64,000 nucleotides of DNA from Flavobacteriales bacterium (lineage in GTDB: Bacteria; Bacteroidota; Bacteroidia; Flavobacteriales_F; PHOS-HE28), in the NCBI GenBank assembly GCA_017987895.1, contig JAGNSU010000006.1:2168-66167 (forward strand). The letters run 5' to 3'. Under the pieces are notes generated by a model. The model was not told the origin of the DNA. It did not search any database and saw only the letters and a program-made list of their open reading frames with translations. This document shows, in pieces, positions 8,621 to 16,639 of the stretch. How positions within the stretch are numbered: the first letter of the stretch is position 1; every line of letters starts with the position of its first letter. A program made the translations under genes and the position numbers.

Positions 8621-9367
8621 TCAGTTCGGCGTGGTGTAATCCGCGCACACGGGTGGGCACAGATTGCCGAAATCAGCACCGTGGTTGGTGTAGGAATCAG
8701 GGGCCGAGTCATCCAGCAGGTCCACCCATGCGCCGCGGTCGTTCACCTGCACATGGAACCCGACGCAGTGGCGAAAGCCATCGGCGCCGTTGTAGCCGAT
8801 GCTCCCGGTATGGAACCGCGCGAGGCTGGAGATCACGATGCGCGCGGCCCGTTCCCCGATCACACGCTGGTTGTCCACCCACAAGGCCCGTAGTTCATCG
8901 TTCCAGGGCATGGAGATGGCCTTGGGGTCTTCTGTGGGATCCAGTGCTGCGAATTTCCCGTTGCCGGTGCGGTCCACTAATACGTCCTCATAATAGGCGG
9001 CGTGCATGTCGCTCCATGGCGCAGAGAAGGAACCCACGGGAACGAAGGCGCCCTGGTCGAGAATGTGCGATGGTGTGGAGCCTGCCCCGGAGCCAAGGAC
9101 CGGGTCCAGGTCGAACACGTCGGGATCCTCGGTGGTCTTCATTTCGACGATACGGAAACCGTAACGCAGGTCGTTGCCGATCAGGCCGAAGTAGATCACC
9201 ACCGCATGTTCGCCCACCAGAGGCACCAGGGTATCGAGGGCGGAGAAGGGGAAGTTGTTGTGCGGCACTTGCAGGGCGTTCCCCGCTGAGCGGAACACAT
9301 GACTGTCCGTGAAATTGTCTTTCAACGTGGCGTAGGCGGTGCGAAGGGTGATCCTTGGGTCGGGCAT
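8621..9367 (-). CDS. soluble paralogue of the membrane-anchored neighbour, unknown family
   Basis: This 248-aa protein lacks a signal peptide or membrane segment. It shares with the protein at 7569-8540 a strand-rich segment (HAVVIYFGLIGNDL here, HHGIVFHFGAEASEL there), a central F-x-H-x4-F region, a DLxDD acidic motif and the terminal FGxxCPPxC motif. It ends ten residues after the motif, so the Cys pair is near the C-terminus. The two genes are about 80 bases apart on one strand and probably co-transcribed. I cannot assign a function; the acidic and Cys motifs could bind metal, but that is speculation. Confidence 0.75.
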   Translation of the reverse strand: MPDPRITLRTAYATLKDNFTDSHVFRSAGNALQVPHNNFPFSALDTLVPLVGEHAVVIYFGLIGNDLRYGFRIVEMKTTEDPDVFDLDPVLGSGAGSTPSHILDQGAFVPVGSFSAPWSDMHAAYYEDVLVDRTGNGKFAALDPTEDPKAISMPWNDELRALWVDNQRVIGERAARIVISSLARFHTGSIGYNGADGFRHCVGFHVQVNDRGAWVDLLDDSAPDSYTNHGADFGNLCPPVCADYTTPN

Positions 9368-9637
9368 GTTAGGTGGGGTTCTGTTGGTGTCTGTTGGCCT
9401 GGGGGCGGTTGGTCTGCTGGCCGACCGGACAAGTCTAGGGGGTGTGTTCAGGATCTCCTTGGTATGTTCTCACGGGTACCCCCCCGGTATTTTTCACGGG
9501 GTCGTTCGTCTTTGCTTTGGTGGACGCGGATCGGCGAACAACAACACGATGTTGATGACGGGTGATGAAGGGATGAAAAGGGGAGGGGTCGGCAGGCCAC
9601 CTTCGCATCCCGTCGCAAGCCCTTCCGCGATGGCCCC

Positions 9638-10015
9638 ATGACCGATCGTTCCGTTATCCTCTTGCTCGAACGGCTGCGCTCCATCGCCGCCCGTAAATCC
9701 CGGTTCGCTTACGATGTGCGCGGCAACTCCTATGTGAACAGCGGCATGGTGGCCCCTTATGCGCCCGCATCAGCCAACAGCGACCCCACCGATCTGGAAG
9801 GCGTGCTACACCACGCGCTGGAGCACGATGCCGTAGTGAGCGGCTACCGCGACCCTGCCGATGGCAAGATGCGCTACACCAGTTGCCGGCTCTTCACCGA
9901 TGTACACAATGCGGTGGTCTTCGCGCGTGCGCAACGCCAGTCCTCGGTATACAACTGGAACCGGTTGGAGGAGATCCTGGTGGAGCCGTTAGGAACGACG
10001 AAGGAGCCGGTGTAA
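9638..10015 (+). CDS. small conserved-looking protein, unknown function
   Basis: This 125-aa soluble protein starts at the ATG at 9638. It is of mixed helix/strand composition and rich in Arg, Tyr and Asp, with no signal peptide, membrane segment or motif I recognise. The C-terminal segment VVFARAQRQSSVYNWNRLEE looks like an amphipathic helix. A hairpin overlaps its stop codon, consistent with an independently terminated gene. The region upstream (9368-9637) has no other gene. The frame, length and normal composition suggest it is real. Confidence 0.65.
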   Translation: MTDRSVILLLERLRSIAARKSRFAYDVRGNSYVNSGMVAPYAPASANSDPTDLEGVLHHALEHDAVVSGYRDPADGKMRYTSCRLFTDVHNAVVFARAQRQSSVYNWNRLEEILVEPLGTTKEPV

Positions 10016-10027
10016 GTGGCTCCTTCG
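9999..10027 (+). terminator. hairpin spanning the stop codon
   Basis: A perfect 10-bp stem (9999-10008 with 10018-10027) encloses a 9-base loop containing the TAA stop at 10013-10015. There is no U tract, so it may act as a terminator or an RNA-stabilising hairpin. Confidence 0.5.
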
Positions 10028-10099
10028 ATGCAAGGCCCCGCACATAGACAAAGCGAGGCTGGGCCTGTGGCCCATTCGCTGATCGATACCGCAGGCGCT

Positions 10100-10777
10100 T
10101 CAGTAGTTCAACCCCACCAAGAACCGGAACGTGTTCGCTGATCCCGTGTAGAACTCCTTCGCCTTGTTGTAGTATCCGTAGGAGTAGCCGTTGTAGTAAT
10201 AGTAGTCATCGTCGTCGATCTCGGTCCAGTAATTCCCCACCACGAACTCGAAACCGACCATGAGCTGCTTGTAGCTCATACCCAGGTAGGGGCCGTGGCC
10301 CAGGCCCCAGTGGGCGAAGTCGCGGATGTTGTAGTTGTAGTTATTACTGTCGTCCGGATCGAAGGTGAAGTTGTAGCCCACGGTCGGCATCACACTGTAT
10401 TTGAACATGATGGTGAAGGCGTCGCTCAGGTCCGCCGCGAAGAGGAGGCCGGGCTTTATGAACTGCAGTTCGCCAGTACCGCGGTCATCGCCGAAATTGC
10501 CGCTCAAGCTGAACCAACCCATGTTCATGCCCACATGCAGCCGCTGGGCGATGGCTTGCCCGAAATAGAACTCGGAACCCAATCCGAAGAGGAACCCCGT
10601 GTTCGGCACCCGTGTGTTCAGCGAGTAGTTCAACCCGACGTGGAAGTATCCGGGGTTGTGCTCTTTTACGGCCGGTTCCGCTGCGGTCTCCTGGGCGGAA
10701 GCCCCCGGGGCGAAGCAAGCGAGGATCGCGACCAGGAGGATCGGGAGCAATGCGCAATGTGTGGATGTTCTCATCAT
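10100..10777 (-). CDS. outer-membrane beta-barrel protein
   Basis: This 225-aa exported protein has a signal peptide (MMRTSTHCALLPILLVAILA, cleavage near ASAQE). It then shows alternating aromatic/hydrophobic strands typical of small outer-membrane barrels and ends in FRFLVGLNY, with a terminal aromatic residue as expected for barrel insertion. A very Tyr/Asp/Gly-rich loop (DDDDYYYYNGYSYGYYNKAK) lies near residue 195 and probably faces outward. The longer upstream frame to 10966 crosses the palindrome and is not used. The gene is divergent from the rRNA methyltransferase. No ligand can be inferred. Confidence 0.8.
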   Translation of the reverse strand: MMRTSTHCALLPILLVAILACFAPGASAQETAAEPAVKEHNPGYFHVGLNYSLNTRVPNTGFLFGLGSEFYFGQAIAQRLHVGMNMGWFSLSGNFGDDRGTGELQFIKPGLLFAADLSDAFTIMFKYSVMPTVGYNFTFDPDDSNNYNYNIRDFAHWGLGHGPYLGMSYKQLMVGFEFVVGNYWTEIDDDDYYYYNGYSYGYYNKAKEFYTGSANTFRFLVGLNY

Positions 10778-10895
10778 GCGGTCAGGTTGGAAAAACGGAT
10801 CTGGCGAACGTGGAAAGAAGGTTGCTGGCGCGGATGTACGATCGCTGTTCCGCGCGCGAATGGATAAAGACATAACGAATATGCGCATTGTCCGG

Positions 10896-10921
10896 GAATA
10901 TCCGCCCCCGGGTGGATATTC
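10896..10921. promoter_or_regulatory. near-perfect 26-bp palindrome in a divergent promoter region
   Basis: Perfect 8-bp arms GAATATCC (10896-10903) and GGATATTC (10914-10921) flank a GC core that pairs further except for its centre. It lies about 120 bases upstream of the barrel-protein start and 32 bases upstream of the methyltransferase start. It could be an operator for a dimeric regulator of either gene, or a 5'-UTR hairpin of the methyltransferase mRNA. Confidence 0.5.
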
Positions 10922-10952
10922 ACCGAATACCGCCCACGTACTTTCGCCGCCG

Positions 10953-12128
10953 ATGTCCTCTCCCATCTACCGCATGACCGCCCAGACCATGTTCGGGCTG
11001 GAAGATCTGCTCGTAGCGGAGCTGGAAGGCATTGGCGCGTTGGACGTCGAGAAACACAACCGTGCGGTCGGTTTCCGCGGCGATGCCGCGTGCATGTACC
11101 GGGCGAACCTCTGCTTGCGCACCGCGCTGCGCATTTTGGTGCCGGTGGATGTGTTCGAGGTGCGCAATGAGGATGATCTCTATCGCGGGATCAAGCGGAT
11201 CAAGTGGGAGGAGTTCATGGACGTGGACGATACGCTCGCGATCAACTGCACGCTGCATTCCGATCTCTTCAACCATTCGCAGTTCCTCGCACTGAAAGCG
11301 AAGGATGCGGTGGTGGACCGCTTTAGGGAGAAGATGGGCCGGCGCCCTTCGGTTGATCTGGAGCAACCCACCTTGCGCATTCATTTGCATGTGCATGGGG
11401 AACAGGTGCTCGTCTCTTTGGACAGTTCCGGTGGCTCGTTGCACAAGCGGGGCTACCGCGACCTCACCAACCTGGCACCGATCAACGAGGTGCTCGCAGC
11501 GGGCCTGGTGCTGCTATCGGGTTGGGATAGGAAGGGCAATTTGGTGGACCCCATGTGCGGCAGCGGCACCATACTGATCGAGGCGGCCATGCTGGCAGCC
11601 AACATTCCGCCGGGCACTTACCGCGAGCGGTTCGGGTTCCAGGGTTGGCAGGACTACGACGACTACCTCTGGCACAGCGTGCGCGAGGAGGCCATGGGTA
11701 AAGTGGATGAGGCGAACAGGCCTTTGATCCTCGGCGGCGAGATCAGTCCGCATGTGGCGCGTAAGGCCGAAAGCAACATCGCCAGCGCGGGGCTGAAGGA
11801 CCGCATCCGGATAAAGCGCAGCGCTTTCGCGGACCTCGAGGCCCCCGAAGGCGGTGGTGTGATGATCTTGAACCCGCCCTACGGGGAACGCATGGACCAG
11901 GACGAGGACATCACCGCACTGTACAAGATGATAGGGGATACCCTGAAGAAGAAATGGGCGGGCTATAGCGCATGGCTCATCACCAGCAACCTGGAAGCGG
12001 CCAAGCATGTACACCTCACCCCGAAGCCGCGCATCAAGCTCTTCAATGGCGCGCTGGAGTGCCGTTTCATGCGGTACGAGCTCTACAGCGGAACGCGCCG
12101 CACGGAAAAGCCGATGAGCGGCGGCTGA
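10953..12128 (+). CDS. rlmL: THUMP-domain rRNA (guanine-N2)-methyltransferase, RlmL-like
   Basis: This 391-aa protein matches the RlmL N-terminal half (COG0116), which methylates a guanine in 23S rRNA using SAM. A THUMP RNA-binding domain occupies about residues 50-160. The Rossmann methyltransferase domain follows, with PMCGSGTILIEAAML for SAM binding and LNPPYGERM as the catalytic NPPY motif. The start MSSPIYRMTAQTMFGLEDLL at 10953 fits the family; the longer frame to 10656 overlaps the divergent barrel gene. It lacks the second methyltransferase (RlmK) domain of the enterobacterial fusion. The exact target nucleotide is inferred by family only. Confidence 0.9.
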   Translation: MSSPIYRMTAQTMFGLEDLLVAELEGIGALDVEKHNRAVGFRGDAACMYRANLCLRTALRILVPVDVFEVRNEDDLYRGIKRIKWEEFMDVDDTLAINCTLHSDLFNHSQFLALKAKDAVVDRFREKMGRRPSVDLEQPTLRIHLHVHGEQVLVSLDSSGGSLHKRGYRDLTNLAPINEVLAAGLVLLSGWDRKGNLVDPMCGSGTILIEAAMLAANIPPGTYRERFGFQGWQDYDDYLWHSVREEAMGKVDEANRPLILGGEISPHVARKAESNIASAGLKDRIRIKRSAFADLEAPEGGGVMILNPPYGERMDQDEDITALYKMIGDTLKKKWAGYSAWLITSNLEAAKHVHLTPKPRIKLFNGALECRFMRYELYSGTRRTEKPMSGG

Positions 12129-12243
12129 AACGCCATTTCATACACGCGGGATCCGCACACCCGCGCGCGCCTTCCGCACAGGGTGGTGCGCCGTATCCGC
12201 CGATCCGTCTAAATTCCCGCTCCTTACCACCCATCCCGGACCC

Positions 12244-13722
12244 ATGCTTAGCCGCTCCTACCTCGTTCTTGCCGTTCTTCTCGCCGCCTGCGGCAACGCG
12301 CCGGAACCCACCCTTACCGCCCCGCCGCCGGACCTCGGGCCCTTGGGCACGGAGAACATGGCCTACCGCTGGGGCGCCATCGCCTTGGAGGGCACCGCCA
12401 ACGACACCGAACGCAACCGCCCCCGCCCACCGGTGAGTAGTCGGTTGGTGGCCTTGACCTTCCGCGCACAATTCGACGCGTGGAGCCGCTATGACAGTGT
12501 TGCCGAGCCCGTGCATTTGCAAGCGGAACGGCGTCCGGAGGCGGAACGGACCATCGCCAATAAGGAGAAAGCGATCAGCTACGCCATGTGCCGCACGCTG
12601 TGCGCGGTGTATCCGGCGGATAGCACGTTGTTCCTGGAAAGGCTGAAAGGCATGGGCTACGATCCCGCTGACCACAGTACCGATCCCGCTACGCCGCAGG
12701 GCATCGGCAACCTGGCGGCGAGCACGGTGATCGAAGCCACCCGCAAGGATGGCAGCAACATGTTCGGGGATGATCCACGCGCACCTGTCCCTTGCGGCGA
12801 CTACACGAACTACCAGTGCAAGAACACGGTGGACAAGCTCACCGATGTGGACCGCTGGCAACCCAAGACCTTCATCAAAGAGGACGGTACGCCCTGGACC
12901 CCGGGGCCGCTCGCACCGCATTGGGGCCATGTGCAGCCCTTCGCATTGGATAGTGCGTCGCAGTTCCGCAGCCCGCCGCCGCCGGTGATGGGCGATCCGC
13001 AGCTGGAGAAAGAGGTACGCGAAGTGGTGGACCTCCAGGCGAACCTCACGAACGAACAGAAAGCCCTGGTCGAGTTCATGCGCGATGGGCCGCGGAGCGT
13101 GCAGCAGGCGGGCCACTGGCTCATTTTCGCGCGGGATATCAGCGTGCGCGACAAGCACACGTTGGATCAGGATGTGAAGATGTACTTCATCGTCACCGCC
13201 ACAGCGATGGACTGCTTCATCGCCTGCTGGGAATCGAAGTACTACTACGACAACAGCCGACCCTACCAGCAGGTCCACCACATCCTGGGCAATGAGGAGA
13301 TCACCGCGTGGGCGGGGCCGCACAAAGGCATGGTGAAAATGAAGGGAAAGGATTGGCGACCCTACTCGCCGGACAGCTTCTTGTGCCCACCATTCCCATC
13401 CTACCCTAGCGGTCACAGCACCGTGAGCGGTGGTTGCGCGCGTGCCCTCGAGCTCTTCACCGGCAGCGACAAGTACGGTGTGCAGGTGCGCCTGCTACCG
13501 GGCTGGCTCACCGAGCCGGGCATCACCACCGATAGCATCACATTGGACTTCCCCACCTTCAGCAGCACTGCGGAGCAGGCGGGTTTCAGCCGCGTGCTCG
13601 GCGGCTACCACATCCAAACGGATAATGTGGAAGGCTTGACGCTGGGGCGGAAAGTGGCCGATGTGGTAGTGGCCAAGTGCATGGCGCATATCGAAGGGAA
13701 AGCGAAGCGAGCGGACGCTTGA
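12244..13722 (+). CDS. vanadium-dependent haloperoxidase-like lipoprotein
   Basis: This 492-aa protein starts with a lipoprotein signal (VLLAAC at about residues 11-16, Cys modified). It carries the vanadate site of the haloperoxidase/PAP2 superfamily: K-x-n-R in SKYYYDNSRPYQ (about residue 335-345), PSYPSGHSTVSGG (SGH, about 385-397) and SRVLGGYH (R-x5-H, about 446-453). All ligands seen in vanadium chloro/bromoperoxidases are present. The product probably oxidises halides with H2O2, or is a related phosphatase, on the cell surface or in the periplasm. It stands alone and is followed by a perfect 30-bp palindrome. Confidence 0.88.
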   Translation: MLSRSYLVLAVLLAACGNAPEPTLTAPPPDLGPLGTENMAYRWGAIALEGTANDTERNRPRPPVSSRLVALTFRAQFDAWSRYDSVAEPVHLQAERRPEAERTIANKEKAISYAMCRTLCAVYPADSTLFLERLKGMGYDPADHSTDPATPQGIGNLAASTVIEATRKDGSNMFGDDPRAPVPCGDYTNYQCKNTVDKLTDVDRWQPKTFIKEDGTPWTPGPLAPHWGHVQPFALDSASQFRSPPPPVMGDPQLEKEVREVVDLQANLTNEQKALVEFMRDGPRSVQQAGHWLIFARDISVRDKHTLDQDVKMYFIVTATAMDCFIACWESKYYYDNSRPYQQVHHILGNEEITAWAGPHKGMVKMKGKDWRPYSPDSFLCPPFPSYPSGHSTVSGGCARALELFTGSDKYGVQVRLLPGWLTEPGITTDSITLDFPTFSSTAEQAGFSRVLGGYHIQTDNVEGLTLGRKVADVVVAKCMAHIEGKAKRADA

Positions 13723-13746
13723 TCCCGATCTTCATAGGCTTTTGAC

Positions 13747-13776
13747 CACAAGGGCGGGAAATTTCCCGCCCTTGTG
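13747..13776. terminator. perfect 30-bp palindrome after the haloperoxidase
   Basis: Positions 13747-13761 and 13762-13776 are exact reverse complements with no spacer, centred on AAATTT. It begins 24 bases after the haloperoxidase stop. It can form a strong hairpin and is most simply a bidirectional terminator, although the zero-length loop is also compatible with a protein-binding palindrome. Confidence 0.65.
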
Positions 13777-13787
13777 CTTATCCCATG

Positions 13788-13880
13788 AGCCCTGGCCCCG
13801 CACCACCCGCAGGATCATCGCGACCGCCTGGGCGAATGGATCAGAATGTTGGCGCCGTATACGAACACCCACATTACCGC
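13788..13880 (-). pseudogene. remnant of a second Lmo0937/DUF5670 small membrane protein
   Basis: On the minus strand one frame gives VFVYGANILIH and a second, shifted frame gives AMILRVVRGQG. The intact homologue at 14523-14681 has VFVYSATGLIH and AIILRVIQGRG in one frame with about ten residues between them. DNA around both blocks is clearly similar, with a short internal deletion in this copy. I conclude it is a decayed duplicate. The rest of 13777-14053 shows nothing else convincing. Confidence 0.55.
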
Positions 13881-14053
13881 CCGGATTTTCCCCGAGTTCA
13901 ATGACCTTAGGGCTTCTGAGCGGACAGCTAGGTGTCCAAGCGCTGTCGTTGGAACACGGTCGCGCATCGGTGGGAAGTGCTTTCTTGCGGACCGTGCGCC
14001 AACCAACAGCCACAACGAACAAGCAGGCGCGGAGCCCCGAGGTTCGCCCCACC

Positions 14054-14479
14054 ATGCTCGCCGGTGGCCTGCGCTTCGCCACCGTGCAAGAGTGCCTGGA
14101 CTTTCTGCCGCCGGACGAGCGCGCGCTGACCGGTGAATTGCGCGAGCTATTGATGCAGGAAGCGCCGGAGTTGAAAGAGCGGATCTCCTTCAACGTGCCC
14201 TTCTATAAAGTGCGCCGTGACATCTGCTTCCTGTGGCCCGCCAGCGTGCTCTGGGGCAGGCGCAAGACGTACGATGGCGTACGGCTCGGCTTCTCCTACG
14301 GCAACCTCTTGCAAAGCGGAGCCGGCTACTTGGCACGCGGCGACCGCAAGCAGGTGTGCTGGCGCGAACTCACCGCGCTCTCGCCCACCGATGAGCGCAT
14401 GATCCGCACACTGTTGCGCGAGGCGCTTCGGCTGGATGCGGAACGGGCGGGCGGGTTGCGCCAGAGCACAATAAGCTAG
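14054..14479 (+). CDS. DUF1801 (YdhG-like) protein
   Basis: This 141-aa protein shows features of the DUF1801/YdhG fold: an N-terminal helical part (VQECLDFLPPDERALTGELR), a central ERISFNVPFYK segment and ICFLWPASVLW before a basic C-terminus. The family is small, cytoplasmic and of unsettled function, sometimes called iron-chaperone-like. The frame is open upstream to 13742, but that part overlaps the palindrome and the DUF5670 remnant. The ATG at 14054 is therefore chosen. It converges with the small membrane protein on the other strand. Confidence 0.75.
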   Translation: MLAGGLRFATVQECLDFLPPDERALTGELRELLMQEAPELKERISFNVPFYKVRRDICFLWPASVLWGRRKTYDGVRLGFSYGNLLQSGAGYLARGDRKQVCWRELTALSPTDERMIRTLLREALRLDAERAGGLRQSTIS

Positions 14480-14522
14480 GGCACCGAAAGCGGAGACCCT
14501 GCGCGAGGAGGAGATGAACTGC

Positions 14523-14681
14523 TCAGCCTTTTAACCCCCGCCCCTGGATCACCCGCAGAATGATCGCTATCAACGCGATCACCAACAGCAAGTGGATGAG
14601 GCCGGTGGCACTGTACACGAACACACCGAGCAACCACCCGATGATCAGCACGACCGCGACGATATAAAGCAAGTTGCTCAT
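14523..14681 (-). CDS. Lmo0937/DUF5670-family small membrane protein
   Basis: This 52-aa gene starts at the ATG complement at 14679-14681 and ends at 14523. The product has two hydrophobic helices (LLYIVAVVLIIGWLLGVFVY and the LLLVIALIAIIL region) separated by SATGLIH, and a basic C-terminus (RVIQGRGLKG). This is the Lmo0937-family pattern, widespread in Bacteroidota and Firmicutes and often associated with stress genes; its role is unknown. A decayed second copy lies about 700 bases away. Confidence 0.85.
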   Translation of the reverse strand: MSNLLYIVAVVLIIGWLLGVFVYSATGLIHLLLVIALIAIILRVIQGRGLKG

Positions 14682-14707
14682 GGTAATGGGGTTTAAGCTC
14701 CGTTAGC

Positions 14708-14715
14708 GAAAGGTA
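14708..14715 (-). promoter_or_regulatory. possible Bacteroidota -7 element
   Basis: The minus strand reads TACCTTTC, one change from the Bacteroidota -7 consensus TAnnTTTG, 27 bases before the DUF5670 start. No convincing -33 TTG is seen, so this is tentative. The rest of 14682-14992 has no gene I would defend. Confidence 0.3.
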
Positions 14716-14992
14716 TGCCTTGCGGCCGCGATATGGCCCGGCCATCCTACTTCACGCACAATGGCATGGTCGCAGGCGCGCTGGCCCATGGTTCCGCGTG
14801 CGGTGCAAGGGTGGAAGTGCGTGGGAGTTACGCCACACGTTCGTGGCGCGTGTTCCACAGAGTACCAGCCGCAAGGCGTTCGTGCCAACGCGCGGGAGCA
14901 ATAGGAGGGGCGGGGGTTGTGCGGGCTTCGGCGCGGCGATGGCACGGTTCCGGACCCCGGCATCAACATATTCACGAAACCACAGAAGCACC

Positions 14993-15892
14993 ATGCGAAA
15001 CACCGCAGTATTCGGGAAAGGCACCGCCACGCGGACCTTCCTCTTCATTGCCGCTGCCTCGATCCTGGGCGCCTGCCAGACCGGCCCCAGCCCGGAAGAG
15101 ATCGCCCGGCAAAAAGCCGAAGCCGAGAACTTGCGCCTGACCGCCGAACTGCGTTCGCGTGATTCGCTGATCGGCGACATGACCCTCTCTTTCGACGACA
15201 TCGAAAAGAACCTCGAACTGGTGCGCGAGCGGAAAGAGCTTGTGGACAAGGCCGCAGATACGGAACTGAGCCTGGACCAACGCAAGCGAATCGTGCGCGA
15301 CCTGCAGCTCATAAACGGACTGATGCAGGACAGCCGCGACCGCATCGCCGAGCTCACCAAGCGTTTGGACAAGAGCAAGATCGACGCCTCTGGCCTGCGC
15401 AAGCGGTTGAAGGACCTCGACACGCAGCTCGCCATGCGCGATAGTAGTATCACCCTCATGAAGAGCGATCTGCTCGCGAAGGACTTCCAGATCACCCAGG
15501 TGAACGAGAAGCTCACCTCCATTGAACTGGAGATCGCCAAGCGTGAAGCCGTGATCCTGCAACAGGAGACCGAGATAAACAAAGCCTACATGGCCATGGG
15601 CACCTTCAAGGAACTGGAGACCCAAGGCGTGCTGACCAAGGAAGGGGGCTTGATCGGTATTGGCAAGCGCACCGCGGTGCGAGAGGATGTGACCCATGCG
15701 AAGTTCAAGGAAGTGGATGTGCGCACCTTGCACACGGTACCGCTGAACGCGGAGAAAGCCAAGCTCGTCACCGACCACCCGAAAGGATCCTACCGCTTGG
15801 TGGAAGAAGATGACAAGCTGGCCTACCTGGAGATCAAGGACCCGGAGCAGTTCTGGAAGCTGAGCCGCTATATGGTGGTAGAGGTGAGGTAA
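14993..15892 (+). CDS. coiled-coil lipoprotein, unknown function
   Basis: This 299-aa protein has a lipoprotein signal with lipobox LGAC (Cys near residue 28), then a long heptad-rich coiled coil from about residue 38 to 200. A compact C-terminal domain of about 90 residues ends LSRYMVVEVR. The longer open frame from 14720 lacks a signal and is rejected in favour of MRNTAVFGKG at 14993. Periplasmic coiled-coil lipoproteins of this shape occur in many Bacteroidota, but I recognise no named family. It is monocistronic and followed by two hairpins. Confidence 0.8.
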   Translation: MRNTAVFGKGTATRTFLFIAAASILGACQTGPSPEEIARQKAEAENLRLTAELRSRDSLIGDMTLSFDDIEKNLELVRERKELVDKAADTELSLDQRKRIVRDLQLINGLMQDSRDRIAELTKRLDKSKIDASGLRKRLKDLDTQLAMRDSSITLMKSDLLAKDFQITQVNEKLTSIELEIAKREAVILQQETEINKAYMAMGTFKELETQGVLTKEGGLIGIGKRTAVREDVTHAKFKEVDVRTLHTVPLNAEKAKLVTDHPKGSYRLVEEDDKLAYLEIKDPEQFWKLSRYMVVEVR

Positions 15893-15903
15893 GAGGCAAA
15901 GGC

Positions 15904-15967
15904 GTTCCGGTCCGTGACGTACCGGAACAAGAGAAGGGACCCGGACGCACCATGTGCGCCCGGGTTC
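15904..15967 (+). terminator. two tandem hairpins after the coiled-coil lipoprotein
   Basis: The first hairpin pairs 15904-15911 with 15921-15928 (8 bp, perfect). The second pairs 15937-15950 with 15954-15967 (14 positions, one wobble, one mismatch) around the loop CAT and is followed by TTTC. The second is a good terminator. From here to 16222 no gene is evident. Confidence 0.7.
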
Positions 15968-16222
15968 TTTCGTTCCATACCGGGGTGGGGACCGGCGCGC
16001 CATCCAAGAACGTTCTGTGGAGAGGGAGCCCCGAACTTGTGGAACTACCGCCACACTCCGCCAGCGGCTTCCGGTGCGTCGTCAAACCCATGCTGGGGGC
16101 ATATTACGAGACATAGGGCGGGGGCTCAGTACCTTGTGCGGTAAGGGCAGTGGTAAAAGGGCCCGGAACAGGACGCCCCCTCGCGACGGTGCGGCCTTTG
16201 AGTTCGAACCACGAATAAGATC

Positions 16223-16618
16223 ATGCAGGCGCAACCACTCACCAGGCAGAACGACGGAACGGGGTTGAGGGTCCTGCTGGTGGACGACGAAAGGGAGATC
16301 TGCTTCCTGCTCCACACCATGTTGGAGCGGAGCGGTGCGAAGTGCCGATCGGCCTATTCGTTGGCCGGTGCGCAGGAGGCGCTGGGAAAGGAGCAGTACG
16401 ATGTGATCTTCCTGGACATCAACCTGCCCGATGGGTTGGGGTACAGTTTGATCCCTTCCATCCGCCGCAGCCATCCCGAGGCACGCATCATCGCCATCAG
16501 CGCCCTGGACCATGAAAAGGACCGGGCCGTGGAACGCGGTGCGGATCTCTTCGTCTCCAAACCCTTCAACCGCAGCACCATCCTGAGCGCTTTGCAGCCA
16601 TCGGGAACGAGCGAGTGA
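16223..16618 (+). CDS. single-domain response regulator (CheY-like receiver)
   Basis: This 131-aa protein is a receiver domain with no output domain. Acidic residues lie in LLVDDEREI, the phospho-acceptor Asp in IFLDINLPDG and the conserved Lys in LFVSKPFN. It is the first gene of a signalling operon: 21 bases separate it from the NtrC-type regulator, which precedes a CHASE3 kinase. It may act as a phosphate sink or relay, or through protein contacts. The N-terminal 13 residues are polar and unconserved, so a slightly later start is possible. Confidence 0.88.
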   Translation: MQAQPLTRQNDGTGLRVLLVDDEREICFLLHTMLERSGAKCRSAYSLAGAQEALGKEQYDVIFLDINLPDGLGYSLIPSIRRSHPEARIIAISALDHEKDRAVERGADLFVSKPFNRSTILSALQPSGTSE

Positions 16619-16639
16619 TCTATAAATAACACACCCACC

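Noticed and set aside
12067-13416. 449-codon minus-strand frame opposite the haloperoxidase gene
   Set aside because: It is His/Arg/Val-rich shadow translation; the plus strand has a lipoprotein signal and all vanadate-site motifs.
14720-14992. N-terminal extension of the coiled-coil lipoprotein
   Set aside because: The extension is Arg-rich with no signal; the internal ATG at 14993 gives a proper lipoprotein signal.
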